A stretch of 64,000 nucleotides of DNA from Corallococcus soli (GCF_014930455.1 NZ_JAAIYO010000012.1:186001-250000), one strand, 5' to 3'. Shown: positions 17,095 to 25,632, counted from the stretch's first letter. The notes: generated by a model from the letters alone, not told the origin. Numbers and translations are program-made.

Positions 17095-17258
17095 GTCCTC
17101 GACCTCCGCAGCTCCAGGTCAGCCCGGTCGCGACGAAGCCCGCTCCGGCCGCGCCGACCGTGTACGTGCCGCCCGCCATCCTGTGGGAGCAGCCCTTCGT
17201 CGCGCTGGCGCAGATCTCCGCCTGCAACATCCCGGGCGAATCGGAGTGCGTGCCGTGA
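17091..17258 (+). CDS. 55-residue peptide, candidate RiPP-type precursor
   Basis: A small gene with its ATG in the stop of the propeller gene and its TGA in the GTG of the kinase gene, so it is coupled on both sides. The N-terminal half is Pro/Ala/Val-rich without a signal peptide. Then 'TVYVPPAILWE' has Tyr25-x-x-Pro28-x-Ile30, close to the YxxPxL leader motif that PqqD-type domains bind in lasso-peptide precursors. The tail has Ser43, Cys45, Ser51 and Cys53 ('ISACNIPGESECVP'), suitable for phosphorylation, disulfide or thioether chemistry. With a PqqD-like protein, a protease and an HprK-like kinase in the operon, a modified peptide is the best guess. It could also be a small structural protein. 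Confidence 0.6.
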   Translation: MSPRPPQLQVSPVATKPAPAAPTVYVPPAILWEQPFVALAQISACNIPGESECVP

Positions 17259-18130
17259 GTGGAGGGGGCCCCTTGTCGGGTCCCCGTGATGCCGCGCTCC
17301 GGGTCACCCTCGCCGGGTGGACGGTGGCGCTGGACGTGGAAGAGGCCGCGCTCGCCGCGACCTTGCGGCGTGTGTTCGGCGCGTTCCTGGCTTCGGAGGC
17401 TGGGGACGCCCCCGTCGACGCCCGGATCGTGCTGCGAGCCCCTTCGATTTCGCGACCTCCTCCCGCCGTCCGGGAGCTGCCCCGGCTGGAGGCTGGCGCT
17501 TCGGGGACGCTGCGGGTGGAGGGGGAGGACTACGCGGCGGTGCTCTCCGAGGGCCGGACCCATGCGCACGTCACCGGGGACGGACGGTTTCCCGTGGAGA
17601 CGGTGCTCAAGGTGATGCTCGCCTCGGCGCTCGCGAGGCGCGGGGGGCTGCTCATCCACGGCGTGGGGCTGGAGTGGGGAGGGCGCGCGGCGCTGTTCGT
17701 GGGCCCGTCCGGCGCGGGCAAGAGCACCCTGGGCGGACTGTGGCGTGACGCCGGTGGGACGGTGCTCGCGGATGAGCTGGTGGCGGTGTGGCCGGAGGAG
17801 GGCGGGGGATGGCGGGCCGCCGGGACGCCGTGGAACGTGCTGAGCAGCGCCACGGAGTCCGCGCTCGTCGCGGTGGGCACGCTGGCGTGGGACGCGGCTT
17901 CGCGGTGGGAAGCGCAGGGGGCGGGAGCGGTGGCTCGCGTGCTGCTGCTCAATGCCCTGTTGCCCGAACCTACCGTCGCGGGGCGGGGTGCGCTCGTGGC
18001 CTCCGCGGGGCGCGTGTTGTCGTCGGTGGAGACGGCGCGGCTCGTGTTCTCTCGCGATGCTTCCGCGGCTGCGGTGGTGCGGACGCGGCTGGAGGCGGAC
18101 TCGCGGGAGTCTGGCGGGAAGGGGCCGTAG
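17255..18130 (+). CDS. HprK-like serine kinase (HPr kinase-related P-loop protein)
   Basis: Last gene of the operon, with its GTG start inside the stop of the peptide gene (GTGA). The 291-residue protein has Walker A 'GPSGAGKST' with Lys156, preceded by 'LLIHGVGLEWGGRAALFV'. An acidic metal motif 'VLADELVAV' follows. This matches the C-terminal kinase domain of HPr kinase/phosphorylase, without the N-terminal sensory domain. Related stand-alone kinases sit in lasso-peptide and PqqD clusters and phosphorylate the precursor peptide, so the 55-residue peptide is the likely substrate by analogy. No HPr gene is nearby. The N-terminal 130 residues are of unknown fold. Confidence 0.8.
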   Translation: MSGGGPLSGPRDAALRVTLAGWTVALDVEEAALAATLRRVFGAFLASEAGDAPVDARIVLRAPSISRPPPAVRELPRLEAGASGTLRVEGEDYAAVLSEGRTHAHVTGDGRFPVETVLKVMLASALARRGGLLIHGVGLEWGGRAALFVGPSGAGKSTLGGLWRDAGGTVLADELVAVWPEEGGGWRAAGTPWNVLSSATESALVAVGTLAWDAASRWEAQGAGAVARVLLLNALLPEPTVAGRGALVASAGRVLSSVETARLVFSRDASAAAVVRTRLEADSRESGGKGP

Positions 18131-18262
18131 TGCGCTGATGGGGGAGGGCCCGCACCCAGCGGCGATGCACGGAAGCCCCTTGCGCGGTGGACCGCGATGC
18201 GGGCCCGCTTCCGGGGGCTCGCGCCAGACACGCGTCTGCGTTACAGGGGGCGTCGGAGGCGG

Positions 18263-19165
18263 ATGACGGTGGCTGAGACGCGGGTTCCCTTGACGGTGAT
18301 CGCTGGGCCCACGGCGTCGGGCAAGACGGCGCTCGCCATCGCCTGGGCTCGGGAGGCGGGCGGCGAGATTGTCAGCGCGGATTCGCAGCAGGTGTATCGC
18401 GCCTTCGACATCGGCACCGCGAAGCCCTCCCTGGAGGAGCTGTCCGCCGTGCCGCACCACCTCGTCTCGGTCGTGGATCCGCTGGAGCCCTTCTCCGCCG
18501 CCGAGTACCAGCGCCGTGCGGACGCGGCCATCGCGGACATCACGTCGCGCGGACGCCCGGTGTTCGTCGTGGGCGGCACCGGCCTGTACCTCCGCGTGCT
18601 GCTGCATGGCGTGGTGGACGCACCCGGTGCCCTGCCTGCCCTGCGCGCGGAACTGGAAGCAGTGGCGTCTGAGCAGGGGAGGGAGGCCGTGCACCGCCGG
18701 CTGGCCGAAGTGGATCCGGAGACCGCGGCGAAGCTGCCTCCCCAGGACCTGGTGCGCGTCATCCGCGCGCTGGAGATCCACGCGCAGACGGGCATCCCGG
18801 CCTCGGAGTTCCGCCGCGCCCATGCCTTCGCGCCGGATCGCTACGCCTTCCGCCTGTTCGTGCTCAACCCGCCCCGCGACGCGCTGTACGCCGCCATCAA
18901 CACGCGCGCGGAGGCGCTGTTCGCCCAGGGGCTGGTGGAGGAGACCCGGGCCCTGTTGGAGCAGGGCTATGCGGACGCCGCCCCCATGCGCAGCGTCGGC
19001 TACGTGCAGGCCCGTGCCGTGGTGGAAGGCCGGATGACCCGCGAGGAGGCCATCCTCGACACGGCCCAGGAGACCCGCCGGTACGCCAAGCGCCAGCTCA
19101 CCTGGTTCCGCCGGGAGCCCGGCGCGGTGTTCCTCACGCCGCCCTACGCCCGCCCCGAAGCCTGA
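18263..19165 (+). CDS. miaA: tRNA dimethylallyltransferase
   Basis: Adds a dimethylallyl group to A37 of tRNAs that read UNN codons. The frame is open from 18197, but the ATG at 18263 is chosen because GGAGGCGG lies just upstream and the P-loop 'VIAGPTASGKTALA' then falls near the N-terminus. 'SADSQQVYR', 'DIGTAKPS', 'VGGTGLYLRVLLHG' and the late 'SVGYVQARAVVEG' are standard MiaA motifs. At 300 residues it is full length. It follows the kinase gene by 132 bases and is probably a separate unit. The tRNA-Leu(CAA) at 25.6 kb is a possible substrate. Confidence 0.95.
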   Translation: MTVAETRVPLTVIAGPTASGKTALAIAWAREAGGEIVSADSQQVYRAFDIGTAKPSLEELSAVPHHLVSVVDPLEPFSAAEYQRRADAAIADITSRGRPVFVVGGTGLYLRVLLHGVVDAPGALPALRAELEAVASEQGREAVHRRLAEVDPETAAKLPPQDLVRVIRALEIHAQTGIPASEFRRAHAFAPDRYAFRLFVLNPPRDALYAAINTRAEALFAQGLVEETRALLEQGYADAAPMRSVGYVQARAVVEGRMTREEAILDTAQETRRYAKRQLTWFRREPGAVFLTPPYARPEA

Positions 19166-19200
19166 GCGCGGGCGCTGTCGCGGCATCCGCTCGCTGCCCC

Positions 19201-19222
19201 GTCCCTCCCTGACGGGAGGGGC
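19201..19222 (+). terminator. Hairpin after miaA, possible terminator
   Basis: GTCCCTCCC, loop TGAC, then GGGAGGGGC form a 9-bp stem including one G-T pair. It lies 36 bases after the miaA stop and is followed by the moderately T-rich 'GGATTGTT'. Confidence 0.4.
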
Positions 19223-19344
19223 GGATTGTTGCCACCTGGGGGCACGCCCATGTTCCACGGGGAAACGTCTCCAGCGTCTCCGCGCCCGGATCGGCAAGCG
19301 GCCGAGGGCGCCCGATGCAGGGAGCCACCACAGCGGAGACCGCG

Positions 19345-19938
19345 ATGGAAACGAGATACGAACGCGCGCCGGACCCTCGACCGGAGCGTCCTCCCCGAAG
19401 CACCTCGACCCTCTGGGGCGCCCCCTTCCTGCTGGGCATGCTGACGGCGGTCGCCGGCTTCGTGTTGCTGGGAGCCACGTTCTTCACCAGCGTCGTCACC
19501 ATCTACTTCGTGGGCCTGATGCTGGTGATTGGTGGCATCGCGGAGATCGTCGCCGCCGTGCGCATGCGCTCCGAAGGCGGTGGCCCGTTCTGGTCCTTCA
19601 TGCTGGGCGGGGTCCTGACCACCGTCGTCGGCGTCCTCACCGTCATGTTCCCGGGGGCCGGACTCGCCTCCCTCACGCTGCTGCTCGCCGGCTACTTCTT
19701 CGCCAGCGGCCTCTTCCACGCCATCACCTCCGTCATGGACCGCTACGCCCAGTGGGGCTGGGACCTGGCCTACGGCCTCATCTCCATCTTCCTGGGCATC
19801 AGCGTCATGGCGCGCTGGCCCACGTCCTCCGTCTGGCTGGTGGGGACCCTCGTCGGCGTCGCCGTGCTCTTCCGGGGCATCTCGATGATGTCGGGTTCGC
19901 TGGCGCTGCGCCGGGGCATCCGCCGCGTCACGGCCTGA
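19345..19938 (+). CDS. HdeD-like (DUF308) membrane protein
   Basis: A 197-residue integral membrane protein of the HdeD/DUF308 type. After a charged, Pro-rich start of about 30 residues it has six hydrophobic segments in three similar pairs, for example 'FLLGMLTAVAGFVLLGATFF' and 'LISIFLGISVMARWP'. The repeated 'GxxxxxxGxxxxxxPxxS/A' spacing is the family pattern. E. coli HdeD is linked to acid resistance at high cell density; whether that holds here is unknown. The ATG at 19345 is preferred over the one at 19315. It converges on the sugar dehydrogenase gene. Confidence 0.8.
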   Translation: METRYERAPDPRPERPPRSTSTLWGAPFLLGMLTAVAGFVLLGATFFTSVVTIYFVGLMLVIGGIAEIVAAVRMRSEGGGPFWSFMLGGVLTTVVGVLTVMFPGAGLASLTLLLAGYFFASGLFHAITSVMDRYAQWGWDLAYGLISIFLGISVMARWPTSSVWLVGTLVGVAVLFRGISMMSGSLALRRGIRRVTA

Positions 19939-20029
19939 AGGAAGCGACCGGGACCGGGCGGGGCGCCCTGGAGCACCCGCCCGGAAGTGTCATACTGGCA
20001 GTGAATTCAAAGATAGCCCTGGGTGAAGC

Positions 20030-21304
20030 TCAGCCCGCGTAGCGGATGCGGTAGATGACGCCGTTCGCATCGTCCGCGACGAGCAGCGTGCCATCGGCCG
20101 CGACCGCGGTGCCCACCAGTCGGCCGAACTGCGTGGTGCCATCCGCTCCGAGCCAGCCCGACGCGAAGTCCTCGAACGCGGTGGGGTTCCCCAGCGGGTC
20201 GAAGCGCACGCGGACGATCTTGTAGCCCGTGGGCGGGTTGCGGTTCCAGGAGCCGCGCATCGCGACGAACGCATCACCCCGGTACTCCGAAGGGAAGTTG
20301 GCGCCCGTGTAGAAGGTCAGGCTCATGGGCGCCGAGTGCGCCTGGTAGTCCAGCACCGACGGCTGTGTCTTCGCGCAGAACTCCGGCCGCGACTGCTTGT
20401 CCGGCGGCTCGCTGCTGACGAACGCGTCCACCTGCTGCGGGCCCGCGCAGAAGGGCCAGCCGTAGTCCCCGCCCTCCTGGATGCGGTTGAGCTCCTCGGG
20501 CGGGAAGTCGTTGCCGCGCGAATCCGAGCCGTGGTCCATGCCCCAGAGCTGCCCCGTCGTCGGGTTCCAGCCGAAGCCGATGGTGTTGCGCAGCCCCTTC
20601 GCGAACACCCGGCGGCCCGCGCCGTTGGTCTCGAACTGGAGCAGCGTGGCGTTCTCCGGGTTGGGCTCCACGCACGCGTTGCAGGTGCTGCCCACCGACA
20701 CGTAGAGCTTGCCGTCCGGCCCCACGGCGAGCGTGCGGTTGGCGTGCTGCCCCGCGTCCGGGAGTCGCTCCACCAGCAGGGAAGGGGTGCCCAGGGAGCT
20801 GTCCGCGCCCACCGTGGCGACGAACACCTGCCGGTCCGTGGCCATGTAGAGCCGGTCGCCGCTCAGCGCGAGCCCGTGCACGCCTTCGTTCTTCTGGCCC
20901 AGGCCGCTCGCCACCACGGCGCGCTGATCCGCGGTGCCGTCGCCGTTCAGGTCGCGCAGCAGGGTGACGCGGCCCGCCTCACGCTCGGTGACGTAGACGG
21001 AGCCATCCGGCCGCACCGCCATCATGCGCGGGTTGGTGAGGCCCTGGGCGAAGACGCTGACCTGGAAGCCCGCCGGCACGGACAGCTGCGCCAGCTTCTC
21101 CGGGCCGAAGCTCTGGAGGGCGGGCCGCACCAGGTGGTTGGCCGCGACCACCGCCCGCACCGCGTCCTCACGGTCCGGCACCTGGGGCGTGGGGATCATG
21201 CCTTCCGGCGAGGGGTTCCCACCGGAGTTCGTCCGGTCGTTGCACGCGAGCGAGAGGCAGAGCAGGGCACCTGCGAAGAGGCGGGAGGTCGTGAGCATGG
21301 GCAT
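20030..21304 (-). CDS. PQQ-dependent sugar dehydrogenase-like lipoprotein
   Basis: A 424-residue exported lipoprotein of the soluble glucose/sorbosone dehydrogenase (GSDH) family. The signal 'MLTTSRLFAGALLCLSLAC' carries a lipobox; ATGs at 21304 and 21298 are both possible. Propeller segments include 'LSVPAGFQVSVFAQGLTNPRMMAV', 'GVHGLALSGDRLYMATD', 'LAVGPDGKLYVSVGSTCNAC' and 'WGMDHGSDSRGNDFPPEELN'. Those last residues correspond to the active-site and calcium region. Oxidation of a sugar or aldose in the periplasm with PQQ is the family reaction; the substrate is unassigned. No PQQ synthesis genes are in the window. Confidence 0.85.
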   Translation of the reverse strand: MPMLTTSRLFAGALLCLSLACNDRTNSGGNPSPEGMIPTPQVPDREDAVRAVVAANHLVRPALQSFGPEKLAQLSVPAGFQVSVFAQGLTNPRMMAVRPDGSVYVTEREAGRVTLLRDLNGDGTADQRAVVASGLGQKNEGVHGLALSGDRLYMATDRQVFVATVGADSSLGTPSLLVERLPDAGQHANRTLAVGPDGKLYVSVGSTCNACVEPNPENATLLQFETNGAGRRVFAKGLRNTIGFGWNPTTGQLWGMDHGSDSRGNDFPPEELNRIQEGGDYGWPFCAGPQQVDAFVSSEPPDKQSRPEFCAKTQPSVLDYQAHSAPMSLTFYTGANFPSEYRGDAFVAMRGSWNRNPPTGYKIVRVRFDPLGNPTAFEDFASGWLGADGTTQFGRLVGTAVAADGTLLVADDANGVIYRIRYAG

Positions 21305-21469
21305 GGGTCGGCCACCGTGCGCATGGCCCGCCCGACGCGCAATCCCGTCCCCAGGTCCAATCCCAGTGTCCATCGCCGCATGAACAGAAGCGCCCGTCGT
21401 ACCCGGGTTGCTCACGCCCATCCGGCGGATGGCGGCCTGCCGTGCGCGGCATTGAACAGCGCGCGGTGC

Positions 21470-23203
21470 TCAGGACGCGTAGCGGTCCTCGCCAAACGGC
21501 TCCACGTTGGCGGGCCGCGCGGTGGCGGGCGCGCCGAGCGGATCCGGCACGCGGCCGGTGAGCTGGCAGAGCAGGCGGTCCGGGTTCACCGGCTTGGGCA
21601 GGAAGGCCTCGGCGCCCGCGTCCAGCGCGCGCTGCCGCACGTGCGGACGGTTGAGCCCGCTCATCACCAGCACGCGCGTGTCCCGGGTGAGCGGGTGCTG
21701 CTTGAGGCCCTCGCACAGGCGCAGGCCGTCCACCCAGTGCAGCACCACGTCCAGCAGGATGGCGGTGGGCGGACGCCGCGCCACCGCGCAGAACAGCGCC
21801 AGCTCGTCCGCGAAGGACACCACGCGCGCGCCGGTGCTCTCCAGCAGCAGCGTCAGCGCCTCGCGCGTGTCCGCGTCGTCGTCCACCACGTAGTACAGGT
21901 CCGGCTCCACCTCCGGCACCATCGTGGGCACGGGCTCCATGGGCGTGCGCAGCCACGAGCCCACCACCTCGCGCATCCCGGCCCACCGCGCCGCGGCCAG
22001 CAGCGCCAGGGGGGTGGGGGCGCTCAGGCCCAGCACGCCGCCGCCGTACACGCCGCCCAGGGAGTGCCTGGCCCGCGCCGCGACGAAGGCCGCCGGGGCC
22101 CGCTTGCCCGCGCGCCGCAGCCAGGTGATGGCACGCGCGCCGGCCGCCGCGTCCTCCATCAGTTCGCCCAGGCCGTCCCGCACGTACCGGCGCTCCAGCG
22201 ACGGCGCATCCAGGCCCCCGTCCAGGAGCGCCACCGCGGCGCGGCTGCACGAGGCCAGCGTCTCCGACAGGCCCACCTGCAGCGGGTGGCCGAAGGCGGC
22301 CGGGCCCACCACGAGCTGACCGGGCGCCACCAGCGTGCGGCCGGGGCCATAGGGCAGGCGCGTCGTCTCCAGCGCGGCGACCTCGAAGCCCTCCTCCAGC
22401 AGGCCGTCGCGCGCGGCCATCATCAGCACCTGGCACAGGTCCGCGGGCGTCACCGCCGCGCCGAAGGCCAGCGCGTACACGGAGCCCGCGCCGGGAATGA
22501 GGAACAGCGCATCCACCGCGGGCAGCGGCGACACCCAGAGGCGCGCCACCGGCATCAGCTCCCGGCCCACCATCGCGCCCTTGAGCCGCGCCTGCACCGC
22601 GGGCATGGACGGCGCCGGACGGAAGCCCTTGAAGAAGGCATCCCCCAACAGCGGCCCCGCGCCCGAGGCCAGCGCCACCGCGTGGAAGCGCTCGCCACTG
22701 CCCTGCGCGCGGACGACCAGCGGCCCCGCGTTGCGCACCGCCGTGGGCGCATCCGGCGCGGGCGCCTGCCGCTCCACGCGCTCCACGTTGCGGTTCACGA
22801 AGCGCGCGCCCTGGGCGCTGGCCGCCGTGGACAGCACCTGCCGCACCTGATCCAGGCCGCCTTCACCCTGCGGCCAGCCATCCACCACCCACAGGCCCCC
22901 GGGCGCGCACGGCAGCAATTCACGCTCGCCCTGGGAGATGATCTCCACGCCGCGCAGCTCGTGCGTGCGCCACTCCGGCGGGATGCGGCAGCCGAGCGCC
23001 GCCAGCCGCGAGCGGCACTCCGGGGTGAGCAGGGCAGGGGGCGCGGTGCGCTCCTCGGTGCCCCCCGCGTAGATGCGCACGTCCAGGGCCACGCCCCGGG
23101 CGCGACCATTGAAGAGCAGCGAGGCCGCGAGCCCCGCACCGGCGATCCCGCCGCCGACGATCGCCACCCTCGAACCACTCGCCAGCTTGCTGATCCCGCT
23201 CAT
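21470..23203 (-). CDS. Fusion of an FAD-dependent oxidoreductase-like domain and a response-regulator receiver domain
   Basis: A 577-residue two-part protein. Residues 12-430 form a Rossmann FAD-binding oxidoreductase: 'VAIVGGGIAGAGLAASLL' at the N-terminus and a late 'LVAPGQLVVGPAAFGHPLQVG' FAD-closing segment. Residues 440-555 form a receiver domain: 'YYVVDDDADTREAL' (acidic pocket), 'AILLDVVLHWVDGLRL' (phosphoacceptor Asp) and 'FLPKPVNPD' (Lys). No output domain follows. The GGDEF response-regulator gene is 25 bases upstream on the same strand, so the two are probably co-transcribed. A redox or flavin state gated by phosphorylation is a reasonable guess, not shown. Confidence 0.8.
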   Translation of the reverse strand: MSGISKLASGSRVAIVGGGIAGAGLAASLLFNGRARGVALDVRIYAGGTEERTAPPALLTPECRSRLAALGCRIPPEWRTHELRGVEIISQGERELLPCAPGGLWVVDGWPQGEGGLDQVRQVLSTAASAQGARFVNRNVERVERQAPAPDAPTAVRNAGPLVVRAQGSGERFHAVALASGAGPLLGDAFFKGFRPAPSMPAVQARLKGAMVGRELMPVARLWVSPLPAVDALFLIPGAGSVYALAFGAAVTPADLCQVLMMAARDGLLEEGFEVAALETTRLPYGPGRTLVAPGQLVVGPAAFGHPLQVGLSETLASCSRAAVALLDGGLDAPSLERRYVRDGLGELMEDAAAGARAITWLRRAGKRAPAAFVAARARHSLGGVYGGGVLGLSAPTPLALLAAARWAGMREVVGSWLRTPMEPVPTMVPEVEPDLYYVVDDDADTREALTLLLESTGARVVSFADELALFCAVARRPPTAILLDVVLHWVDGLRLCEGLKQHPLTRDTRVLVMSGLNRPHVRQRALDAGAEAFLPKPVNPDRLLCQLTGRVPDPLGAPATARPANVEPFGEDRYAS

Positions 23204-23228
23204 CGCGCGCCCTCGATCCTTCCCGCCA

Positions 23229-24185
23229 TCAGTGCCGCTGCGCCGGAGGGGTGTGGAGCGACTGGCCGTACACGACCACCCGGTCGCGTCCCTCCCGCTT
23301 GGCCTCGTACAGCGCGGCGTCCGCCGCCTTCAGCAATGCTTCCGTGCTCTCGCGCGGGCCTTCCGGCGTGTGGTCCGCCACGCCCACGCTGATGCTCAAC
23401 CCGAAGGGCGCGGGGCGACCGTCGCTGCGCTGCACGTTCACGCCGCGCAGCTCCGTGCGCAGCCGCTCCGCGAACACCGCCGCCTCCAGGGACGTCTGGT
23501 GGGGCAGCAGCACCACGAACTCGTCGCCGCCGAAGCGCGCCGCGAAGTCGGACTCGCGCAGGTTGCCCTGCATCAGCGTCGCCAGCGACAGGATGGCGCG
23601 GTTGCCCACGTCGTGCCCCATGCCGTCGTTGATGGCCTTGAGGTGATCCAGGTCGATGACCACCACGCTCAGCGAGTAGCCGTAGCGCAGGGCGCGCTTG
23701 AACTCGTCGTCCAGCCGGACGGACAGCGCGCGGAAGTTCGCCAGGCCCGTGAGCGCGTCCGTCTGCGCCAGCACCTGGAGCTTGCGCTGCTGCTCGCTCT
23801 GGCGCACCGCCCGGTCAATGCGGGCGAGCAGCTCGCGCGAACTCGCCGGCTTGTGGATGAAGTCCACGGCGCCCATCTCCAGACATTTCTCCAGGGTCGC
23901 TTCGTCCGCGTCCCCTGTGAGGAAGATGACGGGCACCATCTCCGTGCGCACGTCGCCCTGGAGCGTCTCCAGGACCGCCAGCCCATCCCCGGAGGGCAGG
24001 AAGCGATCCAGGAGGACCAGGTCCGGGCGGTGCTCGCGCGCCAGTTCCACGCCCGCACCCGCGTCCGCCGCGGACAGGACGTCGAAGCGCGGGGCCAGCA
24101 GGTCCATCAACCCCTCGCGCACCCCGGTGTCGTCCTCGATGATGAGGAGAAGCGCCCGCTCGCTGCTGCGGCCGTGCCGTTCCAT
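23229..24185 (-). CDS. PleD-like response regulator with GGDEF diguanylate cyclase domain
   Basis: A 318-residue protein from the ATG at 24185; the frame continues upstream but loses protein character. Residues 10-125 are a receiver domain ('LLLIIEDDTGVREGL', 'DLVLLDRFLPSGDGL', 'DFIHKPAS'). Residues of about 150-310 are a GGDEF domain with the intact active motif 'RFGGDEFVVLLP' and 'DLDHLKAINDGMGHDVG'. An RxxD inhibitory site is not obvious before GGDEF. It should make cyclic-di-GMP from GTP when phosphorylated. It precedes the flavoprotein-receiver fusion gene by 25 bases. A PilZ protein at 8.5 kb is a possible effector. Confidence 0.93.
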   Translation of the reverse strand: MERHGRSSERALLLIIEDDTGVREGLMDLLAPRFDVLSAADAGAGVELAREHRPDLVLLDRFLPSGDGLAVLETLQGDVRTEMVPVIFLTGDADEATLEKCLEMGAVDFIHKPASSRELLARIDRAVRQSEQQRKLQVLAQTDALTGLANFRALSVRLDDEFKRALRYGYSLSVVVIDLDHLKAINDGMGHDVGNRAILSLATLMQGNLRESDFAARFGGDEFVVLLPHQTSLEAAVFAERLRTELRGVNVQRSDGRPAPFGLSISVGVADHTPEGPRESTEALLKAADAALYEAKREGRDRVVVYGQSLHTPPAQRH

Positions 24186-24786
24186 GAACTGGTTCGCTCC
24201 GCTCGCCTTGCCAGAAATGGCAGGCCGAAAGTCTCGGGCGCCACGCCCCTCGAGGTGCTCCCCTCGCCCTTGCGCCCCACGCGCACCCGCCGCCGCCTCA
24301 TCCTGCAAGCACCCACCCACCCATCCAGACTTCACCCGAGACCTCCGGCTGCCAAGCCCGTCCGCCTCCGCGAGGCCCCCGGGCCTTCCTGCCCGGGCCG
24401 CCCGCGTGTACCTGCCCGAGAGCAAGTCGTGTGCCCCGGAGATCCAATCGCGGGCCGGCCTCATTTCAGGGGGTTGCGGGAGTCACGAGGCGAAGGACGC
24501 CGGGATGATCGGAAGACGTTGCAGCTAGGGAGCGAATGCGCCCGGTAGGAATTGCCGGACGGCGGGCCACGGAGGGCCTCCCCGCGAAGGGTGGCCGCGA
24601 CGTCGTGGCGCCGGTGGGGGTGGGGGGTTCGCGTCCCGGAGCGCGCTGGGGGCCCGCGCGCTCGACGGGACCGGGCATCGCTTCACGCGACGCCCGGACT
24701 CCGGGGAGGCTCCACGTCAGCGGGACGACGCGCCGACAGGGGCCCACGTTGCTTCGCCTTCGCTTCCTTCGTCCCGACGTCCGATT
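24186..24786. other. Non-coding 601-base stretch between two minus-strand genes
   Basis: This holds the promoter region of the GGDEF gene and the 3' region of the TPR-like gene. Open frames here are Arg/Pro-rich and lack motifs or ribosome sites. A short palindrome, TGCCA-GAAA-TGGCA (24209-24222), lies 24 bases upstream of the GGDEF start and could be an operator. Otherwise I see nothing recognisable. Confidence 0.5.
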
Positions 24787-25533
24787 TCAGCGTCGCTGGG
24801 TGAACTGGACGCGGCGGCCTCCGCCCATGGGCGGCATCATCGGCGGCGCTTCCAGGCCGAACTGCCACCAGAGGGGCTCGTAGGGCTTCATCTTCAGGCG
24901 CTTGTCGTTCTGCAACTGGGCGAGGCTGCCCTTGAGCTTCTCGTCCTTGGGGTTCTGCTCCACGCCCCGGGCGAGCACGCGCTGGGCGGCGTCCTTGTCC
25001 TTCTGCTGCAACAGGCACCACGCGTACACGGCCCAGACGATGGATTCCTTCTTGCCGCTCTTCACCGCGGCTTCGAAGGAGGCCTTCATGGCGTCCTTGT
25101 CGTTGAGGCGGAAGTGCAGGGCGCCTTCCATGGCCTTGGCCATGTAGTTGCGGCCGCTGGCCTTCTTGAGGTGCGGCTTCGCCCCCTCGACGTCCTTCAC
25201 CATGTACTTGAGCATGCCGATCTGGGCATGGATCTCCGGACCGATGAGGAACTGCCACTTGTCCCAGACGAGGCCCTGCTCCAGCGTCTTGACGGCCCGG
25301 TCCACGCGGCCCTGGGCCTCCTTCTGGTTGGCGGGCTGCCCCTGGAGATCATTCTGCACCGTCGTCATCAGCGCCTGGACGCGGGTGGACACCCGGCGGG
25401 CGAGCACGATGTAGGTGGCGAAGAGGGCGATGATGCCGGGCACGATGCCGGCCCACCAGGAGAAGCCGCCGACCAGCTTGACCAGCACGGCGACCGCCAG
25501 CCCGACGGCCAGGGAGATGAGAAGGTTGTACAT
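24787..25533 (-). CDS. Membrane-anchored TPR-like protein, function unknown
   Basis: A 248-residue protein from the ATG at 25533. Two hydrophobic helices at residues of about 2-40 ('MYNLLISLAVGLAVAVLVKLV', 'GIVPGIIALFATYIVL') anchor it to the inner membrane. The remaining part is helical with TPR-like pairs ('AVKTLEQGLVWDKWQFLIGPE', 'GAKPHLKKASGRNYMAKAMEGALHF', 'AAQRVLARGVEQNPKDEKLKG'). It ends with a Gly/Met/Pro-rich tail. I do not recognise a specific family; a scaffolding role is inferred. The tRNA-Leu gene lies 99 bases upstream on the other strand. Confidence 0.7.
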   Translation of the reverse strand: MYNLLISLAVGLAVAVLVKLVGGFSWWAGIVPGIIALFATYIVLARRVSTRVQALMTTVQNDLQGQPANQKEAQGRVDRAVKTLEQGLVWDKWQFLIGPEIHAQIGMLKYMVKDVEGAKPHLKKASGRNYMAKAMEGALHFRLNDKDAMKASFEAAVKSGKKESIVWAVYAWCLLQQKDKDAAQRVLARGVEQNPKDEKLKGSLAQLQNDKRLKMKPYEPLWWQFGLEAPPMMPPMGGGRRVQFTQRR

Positions 25534-25632
25534 GCGCAGCCCCTTTAGCGGTGTGCGTGGACCGCCGCAATCTTCGGATGCACACGAACCGAAGGCGCGA
25601 TATACGTTCGGCCGCCTCGCTTTCACCCAAGG

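Noticed and set aside
12755-18130. Standard lasso-peptide or radical-SAM RiPP cluster
   Set aside because: No transglutaminase-like B2, asparagine-synthetase-like C, radical-SAM or ABC exporter gene is present, so the known class names do not apply.
15166-19297. Long minus-strand open frames (15166-17043 and 16886-19297)
   Set aside because: They overlap the propeller, kinase and miaA genes in full, are rich in Arg, His and Ala, and have no motif or ribosome site; typical shadows in GC-rich DNA.
20336-23392. 1018-codon plus-strand open frame
   Set aside because: It runs antisense to the sugar dehydrogenase and flavoprotein genes, with Arg/His/Ala composition and no recognisable domain.
24466-24747. 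93-codon minus-strand frame in the gap above the GGDEF gene
   Set aside because: Pro/Arg-rich with no ribosome site or domain.
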